From assembly GCF_051020985.1 (NCBI RefSeq), contig NC_134999.1:25825160-25889159 (forward strand): a stretch of DNA of 64,000 nucleotides. Reading direction: 5' to 3'. A program made the position numbers and the translations under genes. This DNA comes from Nomia melanderi (Eukaryota; Arthropoda; Insecta; Hymenoptera; Halictidae). Positions 49,001-63,200 of the stretch are shown here, one piece after another (the stretch's first letter is position 1; each line of letters opens with the position of its first letter). Under the pieces are notes generated by a model. That model was not told the DNA's origin. It saw nothing but the letters and a program-made list of their open reading frames with translations, and did not search any database.

Positions 49001-52000
49001 GCCACCAACACCTGGAACCACATTACTTTATGTCAGTAACGGGGATCGGGAGATCTCGTGAAAAATGAAACGTATCGTGAGAAGCATCGATGCAGAAATA
49101 AAATTAATCTGGAAACAATTCGCGAAGGATGTTTCAAGTACAATGTTTTTATCTCGGAACGCAAGAAATCAGTTTAAAAATTACTTGTCTCAGTTAATCG
49201 ATGTGAAACAAGTCGACTAAAATTGCCAATCAAAATATATACATGTACAGAACTTTTAAATGATGAAAATACAATTAAATTCTGAAGATTATGTTATTTA
49301 AAAATATATATACAGTATGTGATAATACATACAAGTATATTTGTTTAATTATATTTTAATGTTTGCTTCAAAAAGAACAGCGAACATAAAAGTGAAACAA
49401 TGTGACTATATTTTTAAACTTTATGTCATTTAACAGGAAAATGCTTTTCACTTAGCATCATCGTTTGCATATTCACATACACAACGAATATTAACCTCCG
49501 CATCTAATTAAACTCGATTAGTCATCTTACGTTCACGTAGAATGTGAAGAAAATAGCTGAGAATATAAATCCAGGATCTACTGAATAGCTTCATACTATT
49601 AAACGTGTAGAAAGTTATATTATTAACAAGTTCCTATCAGGGTCAAGTACCGAATTTTCTATTTGATAAATAAGGTATACACGCTTACGTAACTATATAT
49701 TTTTGTATACAGATTTACAGAACTTACTACACTGAGATTTTTAACTCACAAAAATAATTTACTGTTAAATTATATCAAACATTCAACAGAATGCATTGAA
49801 GTAAAATAATCTAGATACGTTGTAGTACCTAAAATGTCTGTTATAAAAAGGATATCCATTTAAGAATTGAGTTATAAATTAAATTGAATATTCACTAGAA
49901 TCTAGTGCATGTTAATCCTCTATAGTAATAATCCTCTATCCTATCCGATATTTTTAGTATAATACATTGAATTAAACATTTCCACCCCAAAATATTTCGA
50001 AAAATACAAACTATAAAAAAATAACTTGTCTGTACTATTCAGGTGACAAAGTACTGTAGCCAAAAAGAAGTTCTCCAAAAAAGTGGAACTTCGCATGGTA
50101 AACTTGCTAAAAGATACACCGTATTAATATAACAACACAAGAAATAAAGTATTAATCACAATATGAAATTCATGTACAAAGTATCGATGTCTTCATCGAA
50201 GAAGAAGGTCATCATTTTATTGAACGATCCTGCTCAACCATTCTAGCCACAACAATATCGGCGTGTTAAACCGTCTCTTCCGCGTGTACAATTATCTTAA
50301 TCACAGCCCAGCGTCTAATGAAACGGCAGGTTGCAACGATTCGTCAAGGCCTCCGTTAAGTCGCGAGCCCAACGAGCGACTCGACGACCGAGGCACGATA
50401 GGATCAATATTGATCTTCGCCATTGGGTGTGTAACAGCATCCGTGACAGTTGGGTCCAATTGGAACGTGAGTTTGCGACTTGCTCTTTGTCTCGTGACTG
50501 AAAAGAGAGGTAGCGCCTGGGAAATCCGTGGACAATGGATGCCGACCCCTAACCGGTGTTTGCAAAACCTTTCGTTCAAATATTCATAGAATTCGTGAAA
50601 GTAACGTCTCGCGGTGGCGTGGCGCTGCGAGGAACGGTTGCAAAGGGCAAGTGAAGATGATAATGCCTAGAAACTGCACGACGCGGTTACATCAGTTGCA
50701 AATGACATTATGAAATACAGTGTAATGGCGGGACGAAAGTGGTACGCTGTGTAATGTGCCCGTTTTTCGCCGCACGTCCGTGAAACGTGTAATTTCATTC
50801 AAGAACAGCATCAGCTGTGAATCTGCCCCGCGAAAAATCCACGCCCCAAATGTCAACCCGATCCGATCGCTTTTCGTCGTCGCTTCTGCCTGCAGAATTG
50901 TTGCACGACCTGAACGTAGGTTGCTGCAAATATTTCGGGAAAAATCTAAACGAGAAAGCTTATAAGAGAAAGATAGGAAAGTATTAAAATTATTTTTAAT
51001 ATTGGAAGATGATTTTAGTTTCTTTTCTGATCTTGAGATTATCTTAGTTATCCCTTCTTCAAATTTTTATAATTCAAAGTTCGTTTAAATCAAACTTCTA
51101 AACTAACATTTGTTTTGAAGTCAAGTGAGGTTCGAAAGAACAATTCAGTTTTCCGCTTTCAGTGTCTATGTAATAACAATTTGTTCAGCGACACTCAAAC
51201 TACAAATTTTTTGGTATTCTCGTTTTCGTGACGATTAAGCGAATCCCAAAACCACGACGGAAATTTAATAGTACACGCGTCGGGAAAGTCCTTAAGGTCT
51301 TATCTTCTATAAATAGGATTAAATTCGAGCCGCATAGTTGCTCGTGTAACGCGTTTCTGACCGCCAATCACGGGTAACGACGAGACGTGAATAGAACCTT
51401 ATCCGGGACAAGATTTCATTCTCGTAACAATGTAATCGATATTTCGATTCTCCTTGACCGTATGACCGAGCTGGAACAAGCGATCACTTCCTACGTGTCG
51501 TGTACTCGGTCTCAGACAATGGGAAGGCGCAGAAGGCCAAGCGACGTCGGGCTAGGATGATCGGTGGTAGACGAGGAAAGGAGTCCCGCGAAGATGATTT
51601 CTAGCGGACGCGCTTGTAACCGTTTTCCTCTCTTTCTCTCGACCGTTCTTTCCCCTTTAAGGCCCGAGTAATCCTCGCCTGAAGCATGCGCGATCGTTTC
51701 ACGACTCTCGCGACGCGAACCTTATCACTAGGCTGTGGATATGCAATTTCAAATTTTTAAGAGTGTAATTGGACGAATAGAATTGAAAATGATTTAAATT
51801 GGAAATAGATTAAATTTAATTTTGATTAAATTTGAAATAGAATTGAAAATGGATTTCATTGAAAATAGATTAAATTCAATTTTGATTAAATCGGAAATAG
51901 AATTCAAAATGGGTTTCATTGAAAATAGATTAAACTTCACTTTGAATAAACCGCAAATAAGTTGAAAATGGTTTTAATTGAATGGATTATCACCAGACTA

Positions 52001-55000
52001 CAGATCTCAATGCAAATCCAAATTTTGAAGAATGTGACTCGAGAAATAGAATTGCAATAAAAGAATGGTTTTTTATGACATATATATTACCAAGGGATGA
52101 CGAGTATCTCATATTTCGCGCATAGATTAAACAAGTGAAAATTTTAAATTTAAATTTAAAATGTTCCTTGAAGTTACATATTCGATATAACATCGATTTT
52201 CGACTTTCGATTAATCGTAACTCAGTAATACTGAAAACAAAAGAAATAAAAGAAGACAACGAAATCCGCAATGTATCAACAAGTTTCATAAAAAGCACTA
52301 TACGTTAGATGTTTTATATATTTTTGCGTGTTGCATGCATTCCGCGCGATACTGCGCTTCAGAATTTTCCATAAATGTATAAAAATTCGCGGTCTACTTA
52401 TCACTGAAAAGAATCTTGCTCGTACGAGCGAACAGCCGCGGTTGAAATGCTAATTGATCCGTGGACCTGTCATTACCCCAGCTAGGCTGACAAGACGACA
52501 AAGTGCAGAGGCAACGTTTCACAAGTGTTGCACGAAATGAAGGAAGAATTGCAGTCCTGGTAATGACGCCGCGTCCACTTGTCCTTTGAAACGTGTAATA
52601 AGACGGATTATGAAAGGACGAGAGACGCGGAGACGCGTCTTCCATTCATAATGTCAAACGATCACGAGGGATGATGCGGTAACCGATGATTTCGTTCTGT
52701 TGGCTGTTCGATGTTCGATAAGGCCACAGTGACTTTATGAAGATTTGTTCGTCAGTTTAATTGCTCGCGTTTCAACGGCTGTTGAACTCTTTGTTTAATT
52801 TTTGCACATGACTTGCATGTGAAAAGTAATAATAGGAAATACTTAAAATATGTGTAATATCTTTTGTTGTCTCGTTGAATTCAATGAATATAAACAAGTT
52901 TGTAGTATTGATCGTGTGAAATTGTGAATTGATATTGATACTGTATTGATATGAATTTGTGAGAAATTTGTAAAAGGTAAATGTTAAATATCATTCTGAA
53001 TAAGCAAAGAATCGATAGAAAATCTGCAAATAATTCAGCTAGAACCAATACTCGATTGAAATTATTAAATAAAATATGATTTTTAATAATCTTGTGAAAG
53101 TAGGTACACGATACAAATGTAATTTTGTTGTGCAATCATACATACGCGAAAGAAGTTAGAAATGCAATACAAATTTAAACATGCGTATCGCAATCGAATT
53201 TAATCATAATATAGAACATAACTTGCATCAGAAATTTCGATACTTGTCACATGTACATGAATATGCAGCTGATGTGCACACTTGGATGTACCATAAATTC
53301 ATGCCGCTCCAATCATAAGCCATTCAGTTACGCAATGACTTCGAATCAGAAACAGCATTGGACGACAAACTTACAGTAAAACTATATAAACTCGGAACTA
53401 TCAGCAATGTTTTCCTCTTATGTAATATTGTTTAAAATTTCACATATACGGTGATTTCATATTTCGCAGAATTGATAAAGAATTGCTGAATCGTATATAC
53501 GTTTCTCCATTTAATATTTTTGTCTACTCAGTGTTCATTTTTGTACAAACAAAGCTATGTACGTTTCATTTTAAGATTTTCCAATTTGAGTATGAGTTAC
53601 AGTTTGAAATGTTGAAGCAACGTTCCGTTTGAAACAATTATTTTATTTTAAGATATTTCAATTTTGATTACCAATTAAATTCTATATGTCGAAGCGACAT
53701 GTCATTTCAAAATATTTCAATTTTGAATACAAATTAAATTGCATATGTTGAGACAACGTTTCATTTTAAAATATTTTAATTTCGATTACGAATTAAATTA
53801 TATATGCCTATGTCACCATCATTGCCATTAAACAGTTCTATGCTTAATTCTTTAGAAAATAAAAAATACTCGTTATTATATTACACAAATCAAAATGGGA
53901 GACAAAATAAACGAGACATTCGAATCGTACACAGATTATCTAAATGCGTACGTTGGTCAGCTTCGTAATGAACGTGGAATATTGATCGCAGAATGAACGA
54001 AATGATGCGAAAAATGCGACAATCGGAATCCAGAACGGAACGGGCGTGTACGTACGATGGCATTCGGGATCCTCATCGGTGTCGCGCGTTATTCCCTCGC
54101 AATTGTCCTACCTCGTTGAAAAAGGTGTCGACACGAGCATACCGTGACGCAACCGCGCGTCGTCCGTCGTAATTGTTATGATAATTCCGTTCTTCATTTC
54201 ACGCCCGTCCTATGCTCTTCGCCACTCGAATTCTGTTAATTTTGATTGTATGCAATCGCGACGGGATCGCTAACGAAGCTGTTCGAACGGCTTGTTTTTA
54301 ATCTCGCCAGATTGGAACGACGGAGTCGATTCGAGGAAGAAGATACGGCCAAGAAAAGAACAATGAGCGTATCCTATCCTACGTTCCTTCGGTGGAATTT
54401 CGTCGAAAGGCATCGCCGGGCTGCAATTCCATTCAATTGCGAGAGAATCTTGAGAAAGCTCATATTTCCTTTTTGAGGTTAGAGTTTTCAGGTGTAAACG
54501 AAAGGCCGACGCGAGAACGGAATGGAAATGTCACAAGACGCATCGGCCAGTGACATAACAGTAATAACGAAATGCAATGAACCGGTGGTCCGTCGTAGGA
54601 TTATCCTGCCGCAAATTCTGCGCAATTTAAATGCTACAGGCTTATAGCGAAAGGATGCCGGGCACCATTAGTCAATCCGCGCGCCGACGACGCGACGCGC
54701 TTAAGGTCAACGATGCGCCGTTGACAAGTAAACACAAAATCTCGCGAAATTAAGCGGCGAAACGTGTGCCGGCGGGAAGTGATTCTTGAAATGTTACGAA
54801 GCACTTGGAAACGAAAGATCTTCCGTGATAAAAGAATGCGAATTTATAACCTTTTCGTGTTATATCTTTGGCGACACTGATCGAGAGGAAAGGGGTGCAA
54901 ACGTTATCGAATTCAGAGAAAGTTTTTGACGGAATACAATTATTGTATTTATCGTTATTTCTATCCGGATGGTTTTGTAATGGACAAATAAATGTATAAC

Positions 55001-56636
55001 CTATACATTTCAAAGAATGTGTCGAGAAAATAAATATTTCTTACGAATCTAAAAATTCGAGGAAAATAGTCGTACTTGCGCAAGGTTTATCCGATGGATT
55101 CAGCGAAATTATTGCGAGAATCAGGTGGCGCGCGGTCATTCGTCGAGCGAAAGCTTTAAATTATGTTTACGCGCTGATTACGCGATAGAATTTCGTTCGC
55201 GACCGATAAGATTTTTCCAAAATTATGGGGTAGTAAGGTAAATCAGTTATACATTATCGGATCAGTATAATATACAGAAGAGCCATTATCGGCACGTGTG
55301 ACGTTGTTACATTAATATTGCGTTTCGGCATTAACGCGCAAACCCCTGAATAACGTTAAAAGCAATATTCCGCCGGCCGAATTGAGTTTCGACGATTTTT
55401 TTCGCGGCGTGTTTCCCGATTTGAAAAAAAAAACCAAACACGAGAATATATTCCGTTGACGCGTGGAATTCATGTTTCCCCGTTTATCTCGCGCATTCTA
55501 TTTCGACAAATACGTCGCCATGTTGGAAATATAGTGAAACGTTATCTCACGCACGCAGTGCGATGACACGAAACAAGAAAAATAGGAGAAACTCGACACA
55601 GACATTACACGAACGATTACGAATAAGCCTCCGCGTTTGCTAATTACACGTCGCCATGTCACTTATGTAGTCTTATCTAATTCTAATTAGATTTATATGT
55701 TTTTAAAGACCTAACACACAGACGTTTTTTATTATTCTCCTGACCTCGTGTTCATGATGACACAGAAGGAAATGACATCGTCATACGATGTGTCTAATCC
55801 AAACGCACAAGGATGCAAGAAAAAGAAGTATGAAATAATAAAAAAGTGATGTGTTAACCGTATGAGTCCTAAGCGAAGATAAGAATATTACAAATATCAA
55901 ACTCCAAAGAGCAAAAAAGCAAAATGGATTTCTTAGGTTATGCAATCAATGAAAGAACATTTCAAAGTTACAGAGTAAAAAAAATGTCATGCGAACACTG
56001 CGATCACGAATCTTTCATTAACTAGCTTATCAGAGGTACAAGAGTTAGAAACCATGAAAAAAGATCCTGAAATTCTAAAGATTTCTCTACGAAAATGCAA
56101 TCCAAATGTAACATAATAAAAATATAACAAATTTATACATATTCACAAAAACTCAAAAACCAAATAAAACAAGGCAAAAACAGGGTTGACTATCAGTATT
56201 CGCTGCAGAGAATCTTTCGTTATCAATCTTTCGGTTCGAAAAACGTTAAAAATAAACGGCAGAAAACATTGAAGTCTACTATTCACCTAGTGCAGCCAAA
56301 CTCCATTTTAAAAGAGCTCGAAAGAAAACTGAAGACGTTCGTACCAGTATTTCTATCCGTTATCCGTCCGTGGATCCCCGAAAACGATCCTAAAAGCCGT
56401 CCAACTGTAGACCGGACAGCTGAAGAAGCTAGGTCGACGCGAACAACCAATTTTTCCCCCGTGCCCAGCGTAAATCAATGGCCGGGGAGGCCTTCTAACA
56501 CAGACGATAACTCACAACCCGTGTTAACAACGTTAACTCGCCGAGACTTGTCTCTCTCGCCGATGAAAGCCAGATCTCGCGGGCTACTGTCGGCCGCGTG
56601 TCTTACGAAGCGAGCACCTACCTTGATAGTGAACAT
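46052..56636 (-). CDS. RR-1 cuticular protein (SgAbd-2-like), four exons with a 7.6 kb first intron
   Basis: This encodes a secreted endocuticle chitin-binding protein of 143 residues. Coding exons on the minus strand are 56636-56622 (M-F-T-I-K, donor GTAGGT), 49011-48878 (after ttccag, with a CTGAC branch-point-like motif about 25 bases upstream; donor GTAAGT), 47751-47474 (after cttcag; weaker donor GTTTGT), and 46056-46052 (after tttcag, completing Gly then TAA). The phases (0, 2, 1) all agree. The product starts MFTIKVLVAVVLCTTGSLAA, a good signal peptide. It continues with APQRPPSGSDKDAVITSQQ and GNYVNNFETSNGISHVESG, then the core GSDSYTAPDGQQVSITYVADENGF, GSHIPTAPP, and the IQRALEWNAAHP tail ending near RPPGRG. 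An ATG in frame at 49023 (MWFQ...) is a possible alternative start but overlaps the acceptor. If the last donor is skipped, the frame stops at 47442. The domain and exons 1-3 are secure; the exact C-terminus is less so. Confidence 0.85.
46057..47473 (-). other. Intron 3 of gene 3 (1417 bp)
   Basis: Borders are GTTTGT (weak donor) and gtgtttcag (good acceptor). The intron holds a TTAACCCTCTATAATCC end at 46567-46570 (a MITE-type terminus read on the minus strand) and a GC-richer stretch at 46620-46870 with short unrelated open frames on both strands. Confidence 0.6.
47752..48877 (-). other. Intron 2 of gene 3 (1126 bp)
   Basis: The intron splits an Asn codon (AA/C) just before FETSNGI of the RR region. 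Borders are GTAAGT and cttcag. It is AT-rich, with no coding or repeat signal that I can support. Confidence 0.8.
51774..51981 (+). repeat. Minisatellite in gene 3 intron 1, about 62-base unit
   Basis: Three to four units share aatagaattgaaaatg, tttcattgaaaatagattaa and ttgattaaa. It appears to have expanded inside a copy of dispersed repeat R. Confidence 0.7.
52000..52400 (+). repeat. Dispersed repeat R, copy 2
   Basis: Shares atgcaaatccaaattttgaa, gaatagaattg-like text, tttttatgacatatatatta and cataaatgtataaaaattcg with 57066-57270. A first, shorter copy starts at 51736 (tatgcaatttcaaatttttaag). Confidence 0.5.
53566..53808 (+). repeat. Minisatellite in gene 3 intron 1, about 60-base unit, four copies
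   Basis: Units start near 53566, 53643, 53702 and 53762. They share cattttaaaatatttnaatt, a gattacnaattaaat core and, in three units, ttgaagcaacgtt-like text. Confidence 0.7.
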
Positions 56637-56723
56637 AATCTCTCTGTCACACGGACACCGGCGATGAAGCGGTTAGGATGCAGATGGGTTGGTACTTGTG
56701 CTTCTTCGTCAGATGCTTCGGCT

Positions 56724-56732
56724 CTTTATATA
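56724..56732 (-). promoter_or_regulatory. TATA box of gene 3
   Basis: TATATAAAG on the minus strand lies 88 bases upstream of the five-codon first exon. Transcription would begin near 56700, giving a leader of about 65 bases. The match is strong, and it explains why the first exon lies 7.6 kb from the rest of the gene. Confidence 0.72.
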
Positions 56733-57065
56733 CACGACCGTAGCAACGTGGTACAGTGAAAGGGGTCATCCCTGCCCTCTTCACAATGCACTTCTTCTGA
56801 CCAGTGCATCTTCGGAAAAATGCGGTTGGATGAATCGAGAATAGAGATGTCAGACGGGAAATGGACACTGTCAGGCCCACATTTTTGACAGAACGTATTG
56901 CTGGATCGCCACCCGGAAATGCCACCAGCGTCCACCAAACCCAGGCTTGATAGGGGACCAAGGCTAGAATTCTGTGTGGGTGACTTCCGCTTATGGAGTG
57001 GAAGATGTTTTTAAAACACCTTTCAGGTGAAATTGAAAGGTAAGTCAGTGGTGGATTACGAATCT

Positions 57066-57270
57066 TTATGCACATTCAAAATTTTAAGAATAGAATTATT
57101 ATAGTAGAATAGAATTAATAACGCAAACGGTTTTTCATGACAGATATTACATAATACACTACACTTTCAATATCTTATATATTTTTTCATATTGTGCGCT
57201 TTTCGTATAAGTTTGCAGCTTCCAATTTCCTATAAATGCATAAAAATTCGCAGTATAGTCATTGGTGAGA
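57066..57270 (+). repeat. Dispersed repeat R, copy 3
   Basis: It aligns in order with 52000-52400: tatgcacattcaaaatttta, ggtttttcatgacagatatt, cttatatattttttc and tataaatgcataaaaattcg. It lies 330 bases upstream of the gene 3 TATA box. A small fragment (gtataaaaatcagcagtcta) recurs at 58314. Confidence 0.5.
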
Positions 57271-60200
57271 ACATAAATGTGTGATTACTGATATTGGTAT
57301 TATTATGTGTTTATTGGGTGTTTGGCAGAATAGGTGATTAGTTCCACACGATTAGTGTGAACAACGAGGTATGATCATGGGTTATTGTAAATTCTATGTT
57401 GTGGTAATATGCAGTTTATAAGATTGTATAATCAATTTTTCATTCTGAATAAAGTGAAATGCAATAAAGTAAATTTTCGTGAAAGAAATACATATGACGA
57501 AATTTATACAGAATTTTCGAGATATCCGTCGTGAAAATATAAGCATATACAGTTACACAGCGCACCCAAGAAACATAGAACAATTTTATTGAGAATAATA
57601 CAATTTCAAACGATGACTTGATTGTTCAAGGTAAATAGAAGAGAATTGAAAACGACGAGAAACAAAGTACAAGTTATACGTTTAATTTGTCTACGATAGG
57701 TTGAAGTGTATTCAGAAAAACAATAGTGTAACAGAGACAGATGAAATGAAGGAGAGGCGAGAAGATAATTGGTAGTTCGCGCAAGGTTCTACCGGATATT
57801 TGTCTCGAATTTTTCTAAAATCGAACGAAACACACTGCGATTGAATACCGAGCCACGTAAAGGGTTGCAGTGTCTAGGTCATGTGCGATTGTGTAGTGTA
57901 CAAGTGTAGTGATTTCCTTGAATCGCTTGTTCACGCACGAACAGCGATAAAATCTCGCTGTGCGTATGAGTATGCGAATTATACAGGTGTCATTTGTTAA
58001 CGTTGCATTCACCCGAGGCTGAAGTATCGAACGTCGTTTCGGTTTCTTAGAAATTTCCGTCATAAACATCCTGTACAAGTCATTCGAAAGAAGCCTTCCT
58101 GTTTTCGAATACACTTGTTGGAATCATGGCACGTTTTGTATAAATGGTATCCTTTTATATAATAATTAGACTGGGGATTTATACGGAAAATAAGGTGTCC
58201 TTAGCTTAATTTGTAAATAAGTTGATCAATTGAATATGCTAGTATTAGAGAAATTGAAATTTAATTAGTTTTTATTTGGTACTATGTTTGTTGTGTACGT
58301 CTTTGACTTGAATGTATAAAAATCAGCAGTCTAGTAGTAGTATTTAGCAACTTCTATTTTACCTGATATCTCAAATTTGTACTGGAAAGATGAATATAAC
58401 GTCTAATCTCACAAAAACAACAGTGATACTATTTTTACCAAAGGTATCAAAAGACACTTTTTAAAATTTGAACTTGAATTTATTTTCTAAGTTCAATTTA
58501 GATATATTAAATTATTTATTAGATTATGCTAACTAATTTGATAGATTTTATTAAATTTCTTTTTGATAAAAATAAAATAATTTCATTTCATTCCATCGCA
58601 GAGATAAAACACCAAATCGATTAGTATACCGAAGTTTCACTTATATAACCACTCGTGCCATCGGCGAAATGCGTCTCATAGAAAGCGTTAACAGTTACTT
58701 CTTCGACTAAAAAATTTGACTGCAGGTAATAAGAAAACTGTTTTGCTAGATTTATTTTTGTTCTTATAACAAAAGGATGTTAGGAAACGAAATAAAGAAT
58801 TGATTTTAGTACATATACTTACCTGAAAATAAGAAACTGTTCCTTTTCGTTACTTCAACAATTTATTTTTCAGTTTTATGCTATAATTTATACGGAAAAC
58901 TCTAGTTTCCATATGACATAACAACTGCATTACATTCAAATGAATAAGTTCATAGAGGCCAAAGTTCCGCTCAAGATTTCAATGACTCATTGCCACATGC
59001 TACAGAAAACTCAAGATGACTTAATTATTAAATAACTTCCAACTTAAAATTCCTGAAAGTTCCTTGCTGAAAATGTTTGAAAGGTTTGGAATATTTGCAG
59101 GCAAGAAATAACTTTCAACCATGTTATACATTGTCATGAAGAAATAAAATTGATTCGATCATAAAATATTTTCTCATCATAATGCATCATTTGACATTTA
59201 AGAACTCATACTTCTGCTATTTATCACAATTATGACATTTCAGCCTTACTATACAGGAACTTATGTTCAGTTTGACGCATAAAATCCACAGTTGACACTG
59301 TTTACTGGTGGAATCAAACAAAATCAAACCTCGATGTAAATTGACTGTAACTCGCCGCAATATTAGAACATCAGCGTTCTAATGCATCAATCTTCTGTTT
59401 AACCCTGACATTTGCCGCGCGAGTTCCAATCGACGATAATGCATCAAGTCTCGTGGAATGGAATTTTCATGAATCCACAAATAATTTGAATGTCACATCT
59501 GTGAACTCGAATTACCGAAAGAATAAAGAGCGAATTGGTACAAATGATACAGCAGTAATTTTATTCAAATGCGAGGGTGACGAAACAATTCCGATTTATT
59601 TATTAAAATTAATTATATATAATAAGTAATCTAACAAAATAATTATAAATTAATAATATAATATAAATCGACATAACAAAATTAATTAATCAGATATAAT
59701 CAACATATTACCACATTAAGTACTATTTCGTAACTATTTAAACTCTTATATTCATCACATTTAATTAATGTAAAGTAATTAAAAATAGCCTGGTACTAGA
59801 TTTTAATTTCTGAGTTATAATCAACGCTAAGCTTGAACTGTTATATTCGACATTCTTATTATAATAGTCATTGCAGTTTCAAAAGCAAATTCTTCTTTCA
59901 TAAGTCTATAAGTTTACGTATTCTATGCAATGATATTTTTGTTTGCCGATTGCAGCCTTGAATAATAGAAGTAATCTGTATGATGCTTCTTTGGTTTCTC
60001 GTTACGTGATCAGCACGGGAGCCTTATGATTCATTGTTGCAGTTGTGAAAACACCGAGAGTCGATTGTAAGACGAATCTTCTCCAGGAAGACCCAACAAA
60101 TTTTTATTAACCTCCGTTCCAATTAGTAACGCGGATCAGATTCGCATCAACGCGAACCACATAACAAGGAAAAGCTATATTGTTCGGTTGTAACGAAAAT

Positions 60201-63200
60201 TAATGCTTCGACCATCGATTCGCGACTTAATTATTGGAACGAGCAGAAAAGCGTGTATAATAAATGGACCTGATACGTCGAAATGTATGTACAATGAACA
60301 TGTGATACGATCGTTTGCGTTAATTTCATACTGGGTCGAGTTAAATCGTGTCTTTACAATTAGTACAGATTTAGTTACATTATTAATATTGAAATTTATG
60401 TCATTCGTTTGGACAATGCATTTAATCTATAATGTTACCGTGTTACAGATAACGTTCTCTATCAATCGATATATACAATATCATGTATTAATAACATGTT
60501 TTCGTTTAAATGTATAAAATGATTCAACGAGTGAAATTTTTTTTTAAAGTATAAATTTTATTTTGAAATGGAACTAGAATTGTTGAGCGACTGTTAACAT
60601 TTTTGGGAAAAAAAATACGTATAGAAATTTATCACTGTATATTTAAAAAACAACCTTTGGATCTATTAATTATTTAAAGTTTCTATTACTTTTGTAATTT
60701 AATGCATTTCAGTAAAAATTAATTTAACGGATAATGTTTTTTTAAAAGCGTTTCCTCTTGAGTCACTCCACCAGAAAGACTTATTAAGTAACTGTGTTAA
60801 AGTTCAGGAAAACGATGAATAATACAGCAAACAATGGAGAAAGCATTTAAAAATACGTTTTCATAATCAACGGAATTAACATCAATCCGAACTTAAGTAA
60901 CTTCAGATGTATAGCTAATAACTGTTAATGAGTTTGCATCATTAATTCACAACCATCCCTAAATGGTTGGAAAATCAATTCTCGTGACAAATACACATTT
61001 CACTTTTAACTATTATAGTATCTGTATCTTATCTCATCGTGTTACATGTGTATCTCTTACCTATGTACACGCATTCTCAGATGATTATAATTAACATAGA
61101 CAGACGTAGATACTATAACTACATCGAACGGAAACATATTAAAACACATTTAAAATACCTTAAAATTGATCTGTAAAATTTATTTACTATTGTAATGTTA
61201 ATGTCTTTAAAGGATATTTTCTTTTAATAAAAATCTATATTTAGATTAAACATCTGTATAACTTAATTGATATTTATTAAGAATAATATTATTTAATATG
61301 TATTAATATTTCTTAACATTCATTTATTAGTTAAATTATTAATGTATGAATATTAATAAACATAATAATATATAAATATAAAGGAATGTAAAATAATACG
61401 AATTAATACAAAATTAAACCTTGATGAATCTTAAAGTTTATTTGAATTTAACAGGTACACAACATGGATCATTACATAAGTACCCTAGACATAAACATCA
61501 GTTTTTTCATATTTACAAAACCGTCAATTTTGACGTAGAAATATGTCTGCAGTTTAAGACGGGTGTCATTTCGTCTGGTGGGTAGATCGTTAAAGGTTGC
61601 ATTTCGTTCCTCACGAACGTGTCAACATCGAACTCTCTACGAGTTATTAAGAATTTTAATAGAAAATACTGCGAGGGTTTCATTGAATTCATTAAAAGAT
61701 AGAAATAATATTAATCATTGTCACTTTCACTGGCGATATATACGCGTCTCGTAGATGCATCACGATCTCATCATAGCGTCGAGATTTTATCCTTTTAAGA
61801 AACAAACACCAACAGAATTCCAGTTGCGTAATATTGGAACGAGAGCACCCATTACGGTGTGTTAACCGATTTATCAGGCAGATATCAGAAGAAATCATCG
61901 CACCAAGGATTTCGATGAAACCCGTTCGTGGTATTAACGTCGGTTCGAGGTTCTGATTCGTTATTAATCTTGTCGAATGTACCCAGCCTTTCTCGCAGGA
62001 TACCACGAGCATATAGCGACATTTACATCGTATCATTCAGATGGCGCGACTCTTTGTACATCGTGAAGTATGCACGATCCTTCGGATCAGAACCTGCCCT
62101 TCCACGAATTGAGGAAAGTGCGCCTAATAAATGTAACAAGTTCACCGAGGACACCGCAGGAAATATGTATTAGGTACAGAAATGATTTTAATAAAATTAT
62201 TGTACTTGGTGCTTAATTTCTTTTGTACCTATAAAAATGAAACAGACACATTGCAATATTTAAAAAACAGAACATCTGTAATTTAATAATAGATATAGAA
62301 CAAATATTGAACAATACATTTTTAAATTTTCTTATACATAGTATTATGATATTGTAACATGTGATTCTTAAGGAAATTACGGGGACCAATTTTTAAATAC
62401 AATCTAATTTTTATGATCTTGTCACACCTTACTTTTGGAAAAATTACAAACGATCAATTTCTAAATGTTATCTAATTCACACATTTTTCGCAGAATTAAT
62501 TGTGCAACATGTATTAAATTAATTGTGCATGTGGTAAATAAAATAAGATTGTTATACGATGTTCTACAATGGCACGTCATAAATTAATCCCCCGTGTTTA
62601 ATTAACCTTTGATCACGTTGAATTAGTGATTTTATTAATTCTCTCTAATGAATGATGATATGTTCAGAATACTATATAGTTACGTTTCGATAAACTCAAT
62701 GTCGCACGAAAGTTAATCCGTTTTAGTCGTGTTCTATCGAATTTCGTTCCGGTTCTACGCTGATTTGACTGTGTGTCCTCTTTTTTCAATTTAGAACTGT
62801 CCTGATTGGCTGTGTTTGTGTTGGACTGGTGGTTGTCGACTTTCGTTAATGAAAAGTTTAAAGCGTGGACGTGTCTGGCAGGAGTTTTTAACTGTCACAT
62901 TGAAAGCTTGATACTACAAATCTCTGCCAGCCTTGTATCTCAATTACATATGTCTGCTGATCTCATTTTGTGCCCAGCTGTTTTATTTTTTTCAAGGCCA
63001 ACCATGGAAATTAATTCTCATACTCGACCTTTTCACTACAAACAACATGTGAAAATAAAGTAACGACATTAAGTAATTGTGACTTATCCTTGTTTAATAT
63101 GTTCTTCGTCTCCTTGAAAACTACTTTATTCGCATATACGAAAAAAAATAATGAAAACAAGATATTGGGAAAGGAGAGTGAATAAGAATTTTTTTAATTT

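Larger units (their letters stand above)
49012..56621 (-). other. Intron 1 of gene 3 (7610 bp)
   Basis: This phase 0 intron is bounded by GTAGGT and ttccag. It contains AT-rich DNA plus GC-richer islands at about 50260-50950, 51240-51740, 52380-52700 and 53940-55700, and two minisatellites (51774-51981 and 53566-53808). Open frames in the islands show no recognisable domain and occur on both strands, so I do not call genes there. The islands are candidate enhancers. Confidence 0.7.

Noticed and set aside
50263..50589. Overlapping open frames on both strands in a GC-richer island of gene 3 intron 1
   Set aside because: Both strands are open to a similar degree, as expected from GC content; no recognisable protein.
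56269..57075. Long open frames around the gene 3 first exon
   Set aside because: They overlap the TATA box, leader and start of intron 1 of gene 3 in other frames, and have no domain.
58080..58155. Minus-strand TATATAAAAGG followed by an ATG and a GT (M-I-P-T-S)
   Set aside because: It resembles the five-codon first exons, but the donor GTATTC is poor and no separate second exon is available; at most an alternative promoter for gene 3.
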